Shown here piece by piece: positions 26,842 to 36,260 of a DNA stretch of 64,000 nucleotides (its first letter is position 1; every line of letters begins with the position of its first letter). The position numbers and the translations under genes were made by a program. The stretch is from Lachnospiraceae bacterium (lineage in GTDB: Bacteria > Bacillota > Clostridia > Lachnospirales > Lachnospiraceae). The DNA is taken from assembly GCA_021202465.1 (NCBI GenBank), contig JAJQCZ010000050.1, positions 52,554 to 116,553 of the forward strand, in the 5' to 3' direction. The notes below the pieces were generated by a model. That model was not told the origin of the DNA, did no database searches, and was given only the letters and a program-made list of their open reading frames with translations.

Positions 26842-28254
26842 TCAAGCTTTTCTTGACGTTTCCTCTGTCTTCTCCTTTTCTAATTTTTCTAATTTTACGC
26901 AGACTTCGCAATGCACCCCCATCGGGAACATGTCCACCGGCTGCACTTTCTTCACCTGATATCCGCCTCCGCACAGCACCTTTAGATCTCTTGCCAGGGT
27001 CGCGGAATCGCAGGAGACATAGACGATCCTCTCCGGCTGCATCTGCAGCATTGTATCCAGGAGCTTTTCGTCGCAGCCCTTCCGCGGCGGGTCGACGACG
27101 ATGACGTCGGCTCGGAGCTTCTCTCCCGTCTCCTTCCATACCTTTCGGTAATGTTCCGGCAGAACCTCCTCGGCCCGGCCAACGAAGAATTCCGCGTTGT
27201 CGATTCCATTTCTCACAGCGTTTTCCCGGGCGTTTTCAATGGCGGCCGGTACGATCTCGACACCGTAGACCTGTTTCGCCTGTTTCGCCAGGAACAGAGA
27301 AATGGTTCCGATGCCGCAGTAGAGGTCCCAGACGGTCTCGTTCCCGGTAAGTCCGGCAAATTCCAGGGCAGTGGCGTAGAGCTTTTCGGTTTGCACGGGG
27401 TTCACCTGATAGAAGGACAGAGGGGATATCTGATAAGAAATGTCTCCGATGCGGTCCACGATGTGACCCGGACCGTAAAGGTTGATCAGCTCCTGCCCCA
27501 GGATCACGTTATTTCTCTCCCGATTGACGTTCAGAGAAACGGACGTCATTCCGGGGATGGCGCAGAGCGCCTCCACGAGCCGGTCCGCGTGCGGCAGACA
27601 GCGTCCGTTGATGACGAGGCAGACCATGACTTCCCCTGTCGCACGGCCCTGACGCACCAGAACATGGCGCACCAGCCCCCGCCCGGTGGTCTCATTGTAG
27701 GGTTCGATCCCGAATGTCTCCATATGATCCTTCACCAGCCTCAGCACCCGATCGTTGATCTCATTTCCCAGATAGCAGTGTTCGGTCTCGATGATGCTGT
27801 GCGTGCGGCCGGCGTAAAAGCCGCAGATGATCTTGCCGTCCCGGTTTCGTCCCACCGGCACCTGAAATTTGTTCCGGTACTCCCAGGGATCCTCCATGCC
27901 AAGAACCGGGTCCACCGGAATGTCCAGGCCGCCCAGACGGCGCAGATGATTCTCCACCTTGCGGCGTTTAAAGGCCAGCTGACCGGCATAGTTCATCGCC
28001 TGCAGCTGGCAGCCGCCGCAGGGACCGGCCACGGGACAGCGGGACTCTACCCGGTCAGGGGAAGGGGTAAGGATCCGCAGCAGCTTCCCGTAACCGTATC
28101 GTTTCTTCGCTTTGATCACTTTGGCTTCTACAAGATCACCGACCACGGTGTCCTTGATAAATAACGTATATCCGTCTACCTTACCGATTCCCTCGCCCTG
28201 CTCGGTCATGTCCTCGATCTGAACCCGGACAAGCATATTCTTCTTTATACACAT
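26842..28254 (-). CDS. rlmD: 23S rRNA (uracil-C5)-methyltransferase, RlmD type
   Basis: 470 aa. N-terminal TRAM domain (about residues 7-65), then an iron-sulfur motif (CPVAGPCGGCQLQ), SAM site VWDLYCGIGTISLFLAKQA, and catalytic block VDPPRKGCDEKLL with the C-terminal VYVSCDSATLARDL. It methylates U in 23S rRNA with SAM; RumA and RlmCD homologues differ in the exact position, so I use the general name. AGGAGGATGAGAAC precedes the ATG. Single gene. Confidence 0.92.
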   Translation of the reverse strand: MCIKKNMLVRVQIEDMTEQGEGIGKVDGYTLFIKDTVVGDLVEAKVIKAKKRYGYGKLLRILTPSPDRVESRCPVAGPCGGCQLQAMNYAGQLAFKRRKVENHLRRLGGLDIPVDPVLGMEDPWEYRNKFQVPVGRNRDGKIICGFYAGRTHSIIETEHCYLGNEINDRVLRLVKDHMETFGIEPYNETTGRGLVRHVLVRQGRATGEVMVCLVINGRCLPHADRLVEALCAIPGMTSVSLNVNRERNNVILGQELINLYGPGHIVDRIGDISYQISPLSFYQVNPVQTEKLYATALEFAGLTGNETVWDLYCGIGTISLFLAKQAKQVYGVEIVPAAIENARENAVRNGIDNAEFFVGRAEEVLPEHYRKVWKETGEKLRADVIVVDPPRKGCDEKLLDTMLQMQPERIVYVSCDSATLARDLKVLCGGGYQVKKVQPVDMFPMGVHCEVCVKLEKLEKEKTEETSRKA

Positions 28255-28510
28255 GTTCTCATCCTCCTGGCAGATAACTCCCCTGTTCCCTGTTCATATA
28301 ATGCCTGGGACCAAATTATTTACTCCGGCTGATTCACAGATTGCTCCATGCTCATGCAGCCACGCAAGCCTCTGAACTGACAACGGCGCGCCGGGTTCTC
28401 CACTCCCAACGCGCCGCCAACATCCATTCTTTTTACATCACAGAGCACATTCTCTGCCATATTCTGCTCCGATCCATACATCTATTCACTGTAACGCGAC
28501 GACACGCCCC

Positions 28511-29452
28511 TCACTGACTGGTCTTGCGGATATTTGTCTCCAGCAGCCTCTGATACCCCAGCCAGTCCGTGTCGTTGAGAGCGCCGGAGAGGAGCTCACT
28601 CATGGTCTCCAGCTTCGCATCCGTGTTATCGGCATGGTGCAGGGCGATTGCCTCGATCAGCGCCGGTTTCTTAGGCGAGCCGTATTCCAGCTCCCCGTGA
28701 TGGGAGAGGATCAGGTGTCCCAGCTCCGAAGCCTTACGGGGCGGAAACCCCGGAATCGTCGCAATCCGCTCCATGACCATCTGATAACCGATAACGATAT
28801 GCCCCAGCAGCTGGCCGTCGTCGGTATAATCATTTTGCGGGAAGGACGCCAGTTCGCGCAGCTTACCGATGTCGTGGCACAGCGCCCCGGTGATCAGGAG
28901 ATCGCGGTTCAGCGCCGGATACTGCCGGCAGTAGAAATCACACAGCTCCGTCACCCGCAGGGTATGCTGCAGCAGCCCGCCCAGGAAGCTGTGGTGGACG
29001 CTCTTCGCCGCCGAATGCGCGACAAATTCCTGAATAAATGCCTTGTCCTCCACGAAGAAGGAGGCCGCCAGCGCATGCAGCGACTCATCCTGAATGCTGT
29101 CCACCAGCTTCACAAGCTTCTGATACATTTCCTTCCGATCATACGGCGAGGTGGGCAGATAATCAACCGGATTGTACTCCCCCTCCCGCGCCAGACGGAT
29201 CCGGCGGATGTTCAGTTGCAGGCTCCCCTGAAAGCTGGTCACGTCTCCGTCGATGTGAATGTACTGCATGGCCTCGAAATGGTCGATGCCGCTGCTCAGG
29301 TCCCACACCTTGCCGTCCACGGTACCCGTCTTATCCTGAAGCAGCAGGGAATAATACGATTTCCCGATCTTGGTCCTGGCATTTACTTTATTCTTACACA
29401 GGTAGATATCGGAAATCCGATCTCCCTCCCGCATGGTCTCAATCCATCTCAT
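28511..29452 (-). CDS. yhaM: 3'-5' exoribonuclease YhaM family
   Basis: 313 aa. N-terminal OB-fold (residues 1-85, with KIGKSYYSLLLQDKTGTVDGKVWD) and a C-terminal HD phosphohydrolase domain with GGLLQHTLRV, LLITGALCHDIGKLREL and ILSHHGELEYGSPKKP. This is the YhaM/Cbf1 arrangement, an Mn-dependent 3'-5' exonuclease in Firmicutes. Downstream of the HtrA-like gene on the same strand. Confidence 0.92.
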   Translation of the reverse strand: MRWIETMREGDRISDIYLCKNKVNARTKIGKSYYSLLLQDKTGTVDGKVWDLSSGIDHFEAMQYIHIDGDVTSFQGSLQLNIRRIRLAREGEYNPVDYLPTSPYDRKEMYQKLVKLVDSIQDESLHALAASFFVEDKAFIQEFVAHSAAKSVHHSFLGGLLQHTLRVTELCDFYCRQYPALNRDLLITGALCHDIGKLRELASFPQNDYTDDGQLLGHIVIGYQMVMERIATIPGFPPRKASELGHLILSHHGELEYGSPKKPALIEAIALHHADNTDAKLETMSELLSGALNDTDWLGYQRLLETNIRKTSQ

Positions 29453-29538
29453 TTTCTCATCCTTCCTGTGCGCGGTTTACTCTGTCGGCCCGGCCTGCCT
29501 TTTCCACGGCGCCGACTCCATTTCTCCGCTCACTTTCC

Positions 29539-30885
29539 CTATCTCTCCCCCAGCTTCACCTGGAAATCCTGCTCCACATAACCGTTCCGGCTGCTGCGCA
29601 TGACCGTAACGGTCACGGTATCCCCCGGCTCATATTCCGCCAGCGTATCCTGCAGCCCGCTAAGCGTGGTGATCGTCTCCTCCCCGATCTCCACCAGGAT
29701 ATCGCCGTTCTGCAGTCCCGCTTCGTAGGCCGCGCCGCCGCTGACACAGCTGGAAATATACAGTCCCTGCGGCAGCTGCCGTTCCTCGGCGAGCGATGCC
29801 GTCACCACCTGCACCTGTACGCCCAGGCAGGCCATCGACTCCCCATTGGAAATGCGCTCTATATAGCCCTTGATATCGGAAATGGACATGGCCGCCAGCA
29901 TATTCCCCGTGTCGTCCGAGCTGTAGTCCTGCGTGATCCATCCGACCACCTCGCCGTCCAGATTCACCAGGATCCCCGTCGCCTCGCTGCTGCCGGCAAT
30001 GTCGGTCTGAATCAGCTGGAAATTCATATCGATTCCCTGCTGAGAGGTATTAATATAGGAAATAATGCCCCAAGCCACCGACGGCACGTAGCCCATGGGA
30101 TTGCCCAGCGCCACCACCGTGTCTCCGGCCTGACAGATGTAAGAATTCCCCAGCGTAACGGGCTCCACGTAAGAGAGATCTCCCTCCGACATGTCATCCA
30201 GAGAAATGCCGATCACCGCCAGTCCGGTGGTCTCATCCAGCCCCACCAGGCTCGCGCTGTATTCCGAGCTGTTGCCCAGCGTGACCAGCGCGGTCTCCGT
30301 GTCCCTCACCAGATACGTCTCTGTCAGAATCAGCATCCGGGTGCTGGACTCCGTCAGGATCAGGCCGAAGGTCTCCTGGCTGCGCACATATTCCTGCTGA
30401 AAGATATCTTCACTGGCCTGCAGAGAAGTGACCGTCACCATACTGCGGCGCAGCGAGGTGGCCATGTCGCTGACCAGCTCCGTGTAGGCGGCCTCCTCTT
30501 CGTCACTCTCGCGGGTCGACAAATAGCCCTCTACCAGCTCCTCGACCGTCTCCTTCAGCACCTCTTCATTCGCCTCGGTGGAACTCTCGCTGCTTTCCGC
30601 AGATCCTGCTTCCGCCGTCGTCTCCGCCTCCGGGCTGTCGCGGGAAATCTGAATCGCTTCCTCTGTCTCCTCTCCGGCAAACATCTCCTTCAGCCGCGGT
30701 TCGGACAGCACAAAAGTAAGCGCCGCGATCCAGCCAAATGCCACCGCCAGCACAACCAGGAGAAGCACCCGGCGCAGCCACTTTTTCTTCGAGGGCTTTT
30801 TCTCCTCAATGGTCTCACGAATAAATTTTTTTCTGGAGGAAGGTTCCGTCTCCGGCGTCCCCTTCGGTGTGTTTGAATCGGACAT
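29539..30885 (-). CDS. HtrA-like membrane protein with inactive protease domain and PDZ
   Basis: 448 aa from the ATG at 30885 (GGGAGA upstream). Cytosolic basic N-terminus, one membrane helix at 38-60, an acidic Ser/Glu linker, a trypsin-like domain (about 145-320) and a PDZ domain (about 345-435, GLYISSCVSGGAAYEAGLQNGDILVEI). It aligns with HtrA/DegP but all three catalytic residues are replaced: TNNHVV becomes TETYLV (His to Tyr191), the DLAV aspartate becomes Gly221 in TTGLAVIG, and GNSGG becomes SEATG (Ser to Ala302). Likely a scaffold or substrate-binding pseudoprotease at the cell envelope. Promoter at 31000-31028. Confidence 0.85.
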   Translation of the reverse strand: MSDSNTPKGTPETEPSSRKKFIRETIEEKKPSKKKWLRRVLLLVVLAVAFGWIAALTFVLSEPRLKEMFAGEETEEAIQISRDSPEAETTAEAGSAESSESSTEANEEVLKETVEELVEGYLSTRESDEEEAAYTELVSDMATSLRRSMVTVTSLQASEDIFQQEYVRSQETFGLILTESSTRMLILTETYLVRDTETALVTLGNSSEYSASLVGLDETTGLAVIGISLDDMSEGDLSYVEPVTLGNSYICQAGDTVVALGNPMGYVPSVAWGIISYINTSQQGIDMNFQLIQTDIAGSSEATGILVNLDGEVVGWITQDYSSDDTGNMLAAMSISDIKGYIERISNGESMACLGVQVQVVTASLAEERQLPQGLYISSCVSGGAAYEAGLQNGDILVEIGEETITTLSGLQDTLAEYEPGDTVTVTVMRSSRNGYVEQDFQVKLGER

Positions 30886-30999
30886 AGACTCAAATCTCCC
30901 TGTTTCTCCCCACGTCCCCTGAAGAGACATGTTTTTCCCGGCCGCCACCCCGTCTGTCCCTCTCATTCCGCGGCCGTGTATCTCGTTTATCCAGAAAAC

Positions 31000-31028
31000 A
31001 GTATAATCCATATTTCAAAGTTTGTCAC
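31000..31028 (-). promoter_or_regulatory. Promoter of the HtrA-like gene
   Basis: Minus strand -35 GTGACA (31023-31028), 17-bp spacer, -10 TATACT (31000-31005). Divergent from the mutS2 promoter. Confidence 0.65.
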
Positions 31029-31030
31029 TT

Positions 31031-31070
31031 AAATCTTATGTTTCCGGGGCAAATCTTACATTTCCAAGGC
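31031..31070. repeat. Tandem 20-bp direct repeat between divergent promoters
   Basis: 31031-31050 and 31051-31070 agree at 16 of 20 positions (AAATCTTA, then TTTCC, then GGC conserved). The pair abuts the HtrA-like -35 box and the second copy contains the mutS2 -35, so it could bind a shared regulator. Confidence 0.55.
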
Positions 31071-31089
31071 CGTGAAAATGTGCTATACT
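31061..31089 (+). promoter_or_regulatory. Promoter of mutS2 (probably leaderless)
   Basis: -35 TTTCCA (31061-31066), 17-bp spacer, -10 TATACT (31084-31089). The mutS2 ATG begins at 31096, six bases after the -10, so transcription would start at or beside the start codon. Confidence 0.55.
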
Positions 31090-31095
31090 GGCAAC

Positions 31096-33465
31096 ATGAA
31101 TGAGAAAGCCTGCCATACACTGGAATTTACCAAGATAAAATCCCGTCTGGAGGAGCTGGCGCAGACCCCCGGCGGGAAACAGCTGTGCCGGGAACTTGCG
31201 CCGATGACCGGACTGGCGGAGATCGAAAACGCCCAGAAGGAAACCAGCGACGCCGAGATGCGTATCATCGCCAAGGGGGGCATCTCTTTTTCCGGCGTCA
31301 AAGATGTCCGCGGCTCCGTCATGCGCCTGGCGGTGGGAAGCTCTCTGACCATTTCCGAGCTTCTGGCTGTCAGCTCGCTGCTGACGGTGGCCGCCCGCGC
31401 CAAATCCTACGGGTGCAGGGAGGACCGGGAGGAACCGGATTCCCTGGAGGGGTATTTCGAGACAATCGAGCCCCTCACGCCCCTGAACCACGAGATCAAG
31501 CGCTGCATCCTCTCCCCGGAGGAGATCAGCGACGACGCCAGCCCCGGTCTGGCGAAGGTGCGCCGCAGCATGAAGGGGATCCACAACCGGATCCATGATC
31601 AGCTGAACGCCCTGGTCGTCAGCCACCGGAACTATCTGCAGGACGGCGTCGTCACCGTGCGGGATGGCCGCTACTGCATCCCGGTGAAGGCCGAATACCG
31701 GGCCCAGGTGCCCGGCCTGGTCCACGATCAGTCCGGCAGCGGCTCCACCTTCTTCGTGGAGCCCATGCCCATCGTGCGGCTGAACAACGAACTGCGTGAG
31801 CTGGAGCTTCAGGAAGCCAAGGAGATCGAGGCCGTACTGGCGGCCCTCTCGGAGCGGGTCGCCGAGAATCCCGAAGCTCTGACCGAGGATTTCCGGGTGC
31901 TGACCCATCTGGACTTCGTCTTCGCCAAGGCTCAGCTTTCACGGCAGTACAAAGGAACGGAGCCTCTCTTCAACCGGGAGCGCCGTATCCATATCAACCA
32001 GGGGCGCCATCCTCTGCTCGCGGCGAAGAAGGTCGTTCCCATTGACATCTGGCTGGGAAAGGATTTCGACCTTCTGGTCATCACGGGACCCAACACCGGC
32101 GGCAAGACCGTCACGCTGAAGACGCTGGGCCTCTTCACCCTCATGGGGCAGTCCGGGCTGCACATCCCGGCGGCGGCCGGTTCGCGGCTGGGTATCTTTC
32201 ACGAGGTCTTCGCGGACATCGGCGACGAACAGAGCATCGAACAGAATCTCTCGACCTTTTCCGCCCATATGACCAACACGGTGGGAATCCTCGAGGCCGC
32301 CGACGAGCACTCCCTGGTGCTCTTCGACGAGCTGGGCGCCGGTACCGACCCCACGGAAGGCGCGGCGCTGGCCATGGCCATCCTACAGCGGCTCCACCGC
32401 CGCGGCATCCGCACCGTGGCCACCACACACTACAGTGAGCTGAAGGTCTACGCCCTGTCTACCCCGGGCGTGGAGAATGCCTCCTGCGAATTCGACGTGG
32501 CGACGCTGCGGCCCACCTACCGTCTGCTGATCGGCGTCCCCGGCAAGAGCAACGCCTTCGCCATTTCGCGCAAGCTGGGGCTCATGGAGGAGGTCATCGA
32601 GGAGGCGCAGGCCTCCATCGGCCAGCAGGACGAAGCCTTCGAGGACGTCATCGCCGGTCTGGAAGCCCAGCGGATCCAGCTGGAGAAGGATCAGAGGGAG
32701 GCCGCCCGCCTGCGGGACGAGGCCGAACGCCTGCAGCAGGAGACGGCGCGGAAGCAGAGCCGTCTCGACGAGCAGCGGGATGCCGTCCTGCGCAAGGCCC
32801 GGGAGGAGGCCCGCGATATCCTGCAGGAGGCGAAGAATTCCGCCGACAAGGCCATCCGCAATCTGAACAAACAGGGCGTCCGCGTCACCCGGGAGATGGA
32901 AGCCGAGCGCAGCCAGCTGCGGGACAAGATGGACGAGAACAACAAAAAGCTGGCCGGAAATCAGAAAAAGCGCGTACACAAGACCGCCGCCCCCGAGGAT
33001 TTCCGCATCGGCGACGCCGTACATGTCATTTCCCTGAACCTGGACGGCACGGTCAGCTCTCTGCCCAACGCGAAAGGGAACCTGACTGTCCAGATGGGCA
33101 TTCTCCGTTCCCAGGTCAACATCCGCGACCTGGAACTGCTTCAGGAACAAACCGTCTCCTTCGACGGGAAGAAGACAAAAAGCACCGCCAGCCAGATCAA
33201 GATGTCCAAGTCCGCCGCCGTTTCCGGGGAGCTGAACCTCATCGGCAAGACCGTCGCCGAGGCCATCCCGGAGCTGGACAAATACCTCGACGACGCCTAC
33301 CTGGCCCATATGCCCTCGGTCCGCATCATCCATGGCCGCGGTACCGGCACCCTGAAGGCAGCCGTCCAGAGCTTCCTGCGCAAGGACAAGCACCGCGTCG
33401 CCAGCTACCGGGGCGGTGAATTCGGCGAAGGCGGCTACGGCGTCACAGTGGTTGAATTCAAATGA
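31096..33465 (+). CDS. mutS2: MutS2 family endonuclease / ribosome-rescue ATPase
   Basis: 789 aa. MutS core without the mismatch-reading domain, Walker A GPNTGGKTVTLKTLG, Walker B LVLFDELGAGTDPTEGAAL, a long coiled coil (about 500-640), a KOW-like segment and a C-terminal Smr domain with LDKYLDDAYLAHMPSVRIIHGRGTGTLK. In Bacillus MutS2 also splits collided ribosomes. I choose the ATG at 31096 (MNEKACHTLEF); no ribosome site precedes it, and a -10 box ends six bases upstream, so leaderless initiation is likely. Confidence 0.95.
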   Translation: MNEKACHTLEFTKIKSRLEELAQTPGGKQLCRELAPMTGLAEIENAQKETSDAEMRIIAKGGISFSGVKDVRGSVMRLAVGSSLTISELLAVSSLLTVAARAKSYGCREDREEPDSLEGYFETIEPLTPLNHEIKRCILSPEEISDDASPGLAKVRRSMKGIHNRIHDQLNALVVSHRNYLQDGVVTVRDGRYCIPVKAEYRAQVPGLVHDQSGSGSTFFVEPMPIVRLNNELRELELQEAKEIEAVLAALSERVAENPEALTEDFRVLTHLDFVFAKAQLSRQYKGTEPLFNRERRIHINQGRHPLLAAKKVVPIDIWLGKDFDLLVITGPNTGGKTVTLKTLGLFTLMGQSGLHIPAAAGSRLGIFHEVFADIGDEQSIEQNLSTFSAHMTNTVGILEAADEHSLVLFDELGAGTDPTEGAALAMAILQRLHRRGIRTVATTHYSELKVYALSTPGVENASCEFDVATLRPTYRLLIGVPGKSNAFAISRKLGLMEEVIEEAQASIGQQDEAFEDVIAGLEAQRIQLEKDQREAARLRDEAERLQQETARKQSRLDEQRDAVLRKAREEARDILQEAKNSADKAIRNLNKQGVRVTREMEAERSQLRDKMDENNKKLAGNQKKRVHKTAAPEDFRIGDAVHVISLNLDGTVSSLPNAKGNLTVQMGILRSQVNIRDLELLQEQTVSFDGKKTKSTASQIKMSKSAAVSGELNLIGKTVAEAIPELDKYLDDAYLAHMPSVRIIHGRGTGTLKAAVQSFLRKDKHRVASYRGGEFGEGGYGVTVVEFK

Positions 33466-33508
33466 AGATTTCACATTTATATAGAAGATAGAAGAAGGAG
33501 GTATCACA

Positions 33509-34210
33509 ATGTCCAAGCAGAAGATTCTGATCGTAGACGACGATACCAATATTTCCGAGCTGATCTCCCTGTATCTGATCAAGGAGTGCTTCGAGACGAA
33601 GACTGTGGAGGACGGCGAATCGGCCCTGATCGCTTTCCATTCCTTCAAGCCTGACCTGATCCTTCTGGATCTGATGCTGCCCGGCATGGACGGCTACCAG
33701 GTCTGCCGGGAGATCCGGCGGGAGTCCCAGACCCCCATCATCATGCTCTCCGCCAAGGGGGAAGTCTTCGACAAGGTCCTGGGGCTGGAGCTGGGCGCCG
33801 ATGACTACATCATCAAGCCCTTTGACTCCAAGGAAATGGTGGCCCGTGTCAAGGCTGTGCTGCGCCGTACCGGGCGGCAGCAGGAAGTGCAGACTTCCCC
33901 TTCGGAGAAGATCGTGCGGCTGCCCGACCTGACCGTCAATCTGACCAACTATTCCGTAACCTACCGGGGTGAGAACCTGGAAATGCCCCCCAAGGAGCTG
34001 GAACTGCTGTATTTCCTTGCCTCCTCGCCCAATCAGGTCTTCACGCGGGAGCAGCTCCTGGATCATATCTGGGGCTATGAATATGCCGGAGACAGCCGCA
34101 CCGTCGACGTCCATGTAAAGCGTCTGCGGGAGAAGCTGAAGGACAATGCAAGCTGGCGGCTGGCCACGGTCTGGGGCATCGGCTACCGCTTCGAAGTCAA
34201 GAACCGCTGA
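33509..34210 (+). CDS. OmpR/PhoB-family response regulator
   Basis: 233 aa. Receiver domain with LIVDDD (acidic pocket), LILLDLMLPGMDG (phospho-acceptor Asp near residue 53) and the conserved Lys in DYIIKPFD. The C-terminal winged helix (about 130-230) includes SRTVDVHVKRLREKL and TVWGIGYRFE. GAAGGAGG precedes the ATG. The partner kinase starts 4 bp after its stop. The regulated process cannot be told from the sequence. Confidence 0.95.
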   Translation: MSKQKILIVDDDTNISELISLYLIKECFETKTVEDGESALIAFHSFKPDLILLDLMLPGMDGYQVCREIRRESQTPIIMLSAKGEVFDKVLGLELGADDYIIKPFDSKEMVARVKAVLRRTGRQQEVQTSPSEKIVRLPDLTVNLTNYSVTYRGENLEMPPKELELLYFLASSPNQVFTREQLLDHIWGYEYAGDSRTVDVHVKRLREKLKDNASWRLATVWGIGYRFEVKNR

Positions 34211-34214
34211 CATC

Positions 34215-35642
34215 ATGAAAAAAAAGACACTTTATCTGAAATTTATCCTGGTGTATGTCATCTACGCCATCCTGTGTTTCACGGTGGTCGCCGTCTTCTC
34301 TTCCTGGCTGTCTATTCAGCGCAGTGTGGAGAGCAAGGCCTCCGAGCTCTACGATCAGGCGGTGCAGATCGCCGACGCCTACAGCGACATCTACACCGAC
34401 GGCTCCGTGCCGTCGGATTTCGGTGATCAGCTGCGGGCCATCTGCGCCTACAGCAACCTGCGCATCTGGCTGCAGACCGGGGACGGCATGATTTATTTTG
34501 ACACGGCCGCCTCCGGCAACCTGACAGACACCACCGTGGCCGACTTTGACGCCGCCGACTCGCGGAAGAACTACCGGACCGGGGATTACTACGGCACATT
34601 CTCCACCGACATGCTCAGCGTGCTGGCGCCGGTCACCGCCAATTTCAAGACCTACGGCTATGTAGTCATCCACATGCCTCTGTCGGAGGCGCAGGCTCTG
34701 GGCGACCAAATGCTGATTCCCCTGTACATCACGGCCCTGATCGTATTTCTCCTGTCCCTTATGATCCTCCTCGTCATCCGCACGGATGTGTTAAAACCCA
34801 TGCGCAAGATCTCCGAGGCGGCGTCGGAATATGCCTCCGGCAACCTGAAGCATACAATTAAGATCGACTCGGACAACGAACTGGGGCGGCTGGCCGATAC
34901 GCTGAACCTGATGGCGCAGGAACTGTCCTCCTCCGAGGACTATCAGAAAAAATTCATCGCCAACGTTTCCCATGATTTCCGCTCTCCGCTGACCTCCATC
35001 AGGGGCTATCTCACGGCCATCGCCGACGGCGTCATCGCCCCGGAGGATCAGGAAAAATACATCCGCATCGTCATCAAGGAGACCGAACGGCTCAACAACC
35101 TGACGCAGAGCATGCTTTCTCTGAACTCCCTGGACCGGAAAAACATGCATCTGGAGTATTCAGACTTCGATATCTGCCCGCTGATCAAAAATGTCTGCGC
35201 CACCTTCGAGCGCTCCTGCGAGATGTGGGACATTTCCTTTGATCTGATCCTCTCCTCCGCCTCCGTGCCGGTTCACGCCGACATGGGGAAGATCCAGCAG
35301 GTCATTTACAACCTGGTGGACAATGCCATCAAGTTCTCTCACGATCACTCCGCCATCACCATCCGGGTGTCGGAGAAGGCGGAGAAGGTCTTCATCTCCG
35401 TCAAGGACGACGGCATCGGCATCTCACGGGCCGACCAGAAACAGATCTGGACGCGTTTCTTCAAGACAGACACCTCCCGCGGCAAGGACAAGAAGGGAAC
35501 CGGCCTGGGACTGTCCATCGTCAAGGAAATCATCACGGCTCACGACGAAACCATCGACGTCATCAGCACCGAAGGCGCCGGTACCGAATTCGTCTTCCGC
35601 CTGCAGCGGGGCGGAACTGAGGAGGTCCGGGATATCTTCTGA
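34215..35642 (+). CDS. Sensor histidine kinase (HAMP, HisKA, HATPase)
   Basis: 475 aa from the ATG at 34215. Membrane helix at about 7-30, extracytoplasmic sensor of about 150 residues, second helix near 170-195, HAMP (VLKPMRKISEAASEYASGNL), dimerisation helix with the phospho-acceptor His in VSHDFRSPLTSIRGYL, and ATPase boxes NLVDNAIKFS, DDGIGIS and GTGLGLSIVKEI. It follows its response regulator by 4 bp, so the two are coupled. The signal is unknown. Confidence 0.93.
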   Translation: MKKKTLYLKFILVYVIYAILCFTVVAVFSSWLSIQRSVESKASELYDQAVQIADAYSDIYTDGSVPSDFGDQLRAICAYSNLRIWLQTGDGMIYFDTAASGNLTDTTVADFDAADSRKNYRTGDYYGTFSTDMLSVLAPVTANFKTYGYVVIHMPLSEAQALGDQMLIPLYITALIVFLLSLMILLVIRTDVLKPMRKISEAASEYASGNLKHTIKIDSDNELGRLADTLNLMAQELSSSEDYQKKFIANVSHDFRSPLTSIRGYLTAIADGVIAPEDQEKYIRIVIKETERLNNLTQSMLSLNSLDRKNMHLEYSDFDICPLIKNVCATFERSCEMWDISFDLILSSASVPVHADMGKIQQVIYNLVDNAIKFSHDHSAITIRVSEKAEKVFISVKDDGIGISRADQKQIWTRFFKTDTSRGKDKKGTGLGLSIVKEIITAHDETIDVISTEGAGTEFVFRLQRGGTEEVRDIF

Positions 35643-35731
35643 TCGACGCAAAGGCTGCTTACGGGTGCCTCAATCAGTACAACGTAAAGCAACGAAAAAC
35701 GGTTTATCATTAAGAAAGCAGGCAGTTCATC

Positions 35732-36169
35732 ATGCAGACCATTACACCCTGGAAGCACAAGATCCAATTCTATGAAACAGACAAGATGGGGATCGTCCAT
35801 CATTCCAACTACATCCGCTGGTTCGAGGAAGCACGGATGCACACGCTGGAGGAGATCGGCCTCGGCTACGACGTCATGGAGGCCTCCGGCATCATCAGCC
35901 CCGTCCTCTCGGTGGAAGGGAAATTCATTCAGATGACCCGCTTCGGCGAGACGGTCCGGATCGAGGCCGCTGTGGAGAAATTCGACGGCCTGCGTCTGAA
36001 CCTCCGCTACCAGGTAATCCGGGAGAGCGACGGCGTCCTCTGCTGCACCGGGAAGAGCGCGCACTGTTTTCTGAACGAAAAAGGCCGCCCCATTTCTCTG
36101 AAACGAAGCCGCCCGGATTATTATGAAATATTTGCCTCTCTGCCCACAGAATTTCCGTCCATTTCGTAA
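35732..36169 (+). CDS. Acyl-CoA thioesterase, 4HBT hotdog fold
   Basis: 145 aa. Hotdog-fold thioesterase of the YbgC/4HBT group, with the active-site block YETDKMGIVHHSNYIRWFEEAR (aspartate near residue 17). Such enzymes hydrolyse short acyl-CoA or acyl-ACP thioesters; the substrate cannot be read. It sits after the two-component pair with a 90-bp gap and a weak ribosome site. Confidence 0.88.
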   Translation: MQTITPWKHKIQFYETDKMGIVHHSNYIRWFEEARMHTLEEIGLGYDVMEASGIISPVLSVEGKFIQMTRFGETVRIEAAVEKFDGLRLNLRYQVIRESDGVLCCTGKSAHCFLNEKGRPISLKRSRPDYYEIFASLPTEFPSIS

Positions 36170-36260
36170 GGCCGGCCGCTCTGGAGCCTCATACTTCCGA
36201 TCCTTAAAAGGAATTTCCCCCGGTATCCCGCGATACGCGGCATACCCAAAATGATCGTAC

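Noticed and set aside
32383..33687. 434-codon minus frame opposite mutS2
   Set aside because: Antisense shadow of MutS2 and of the response-regulator start; no recognisable domains or ribosome site.
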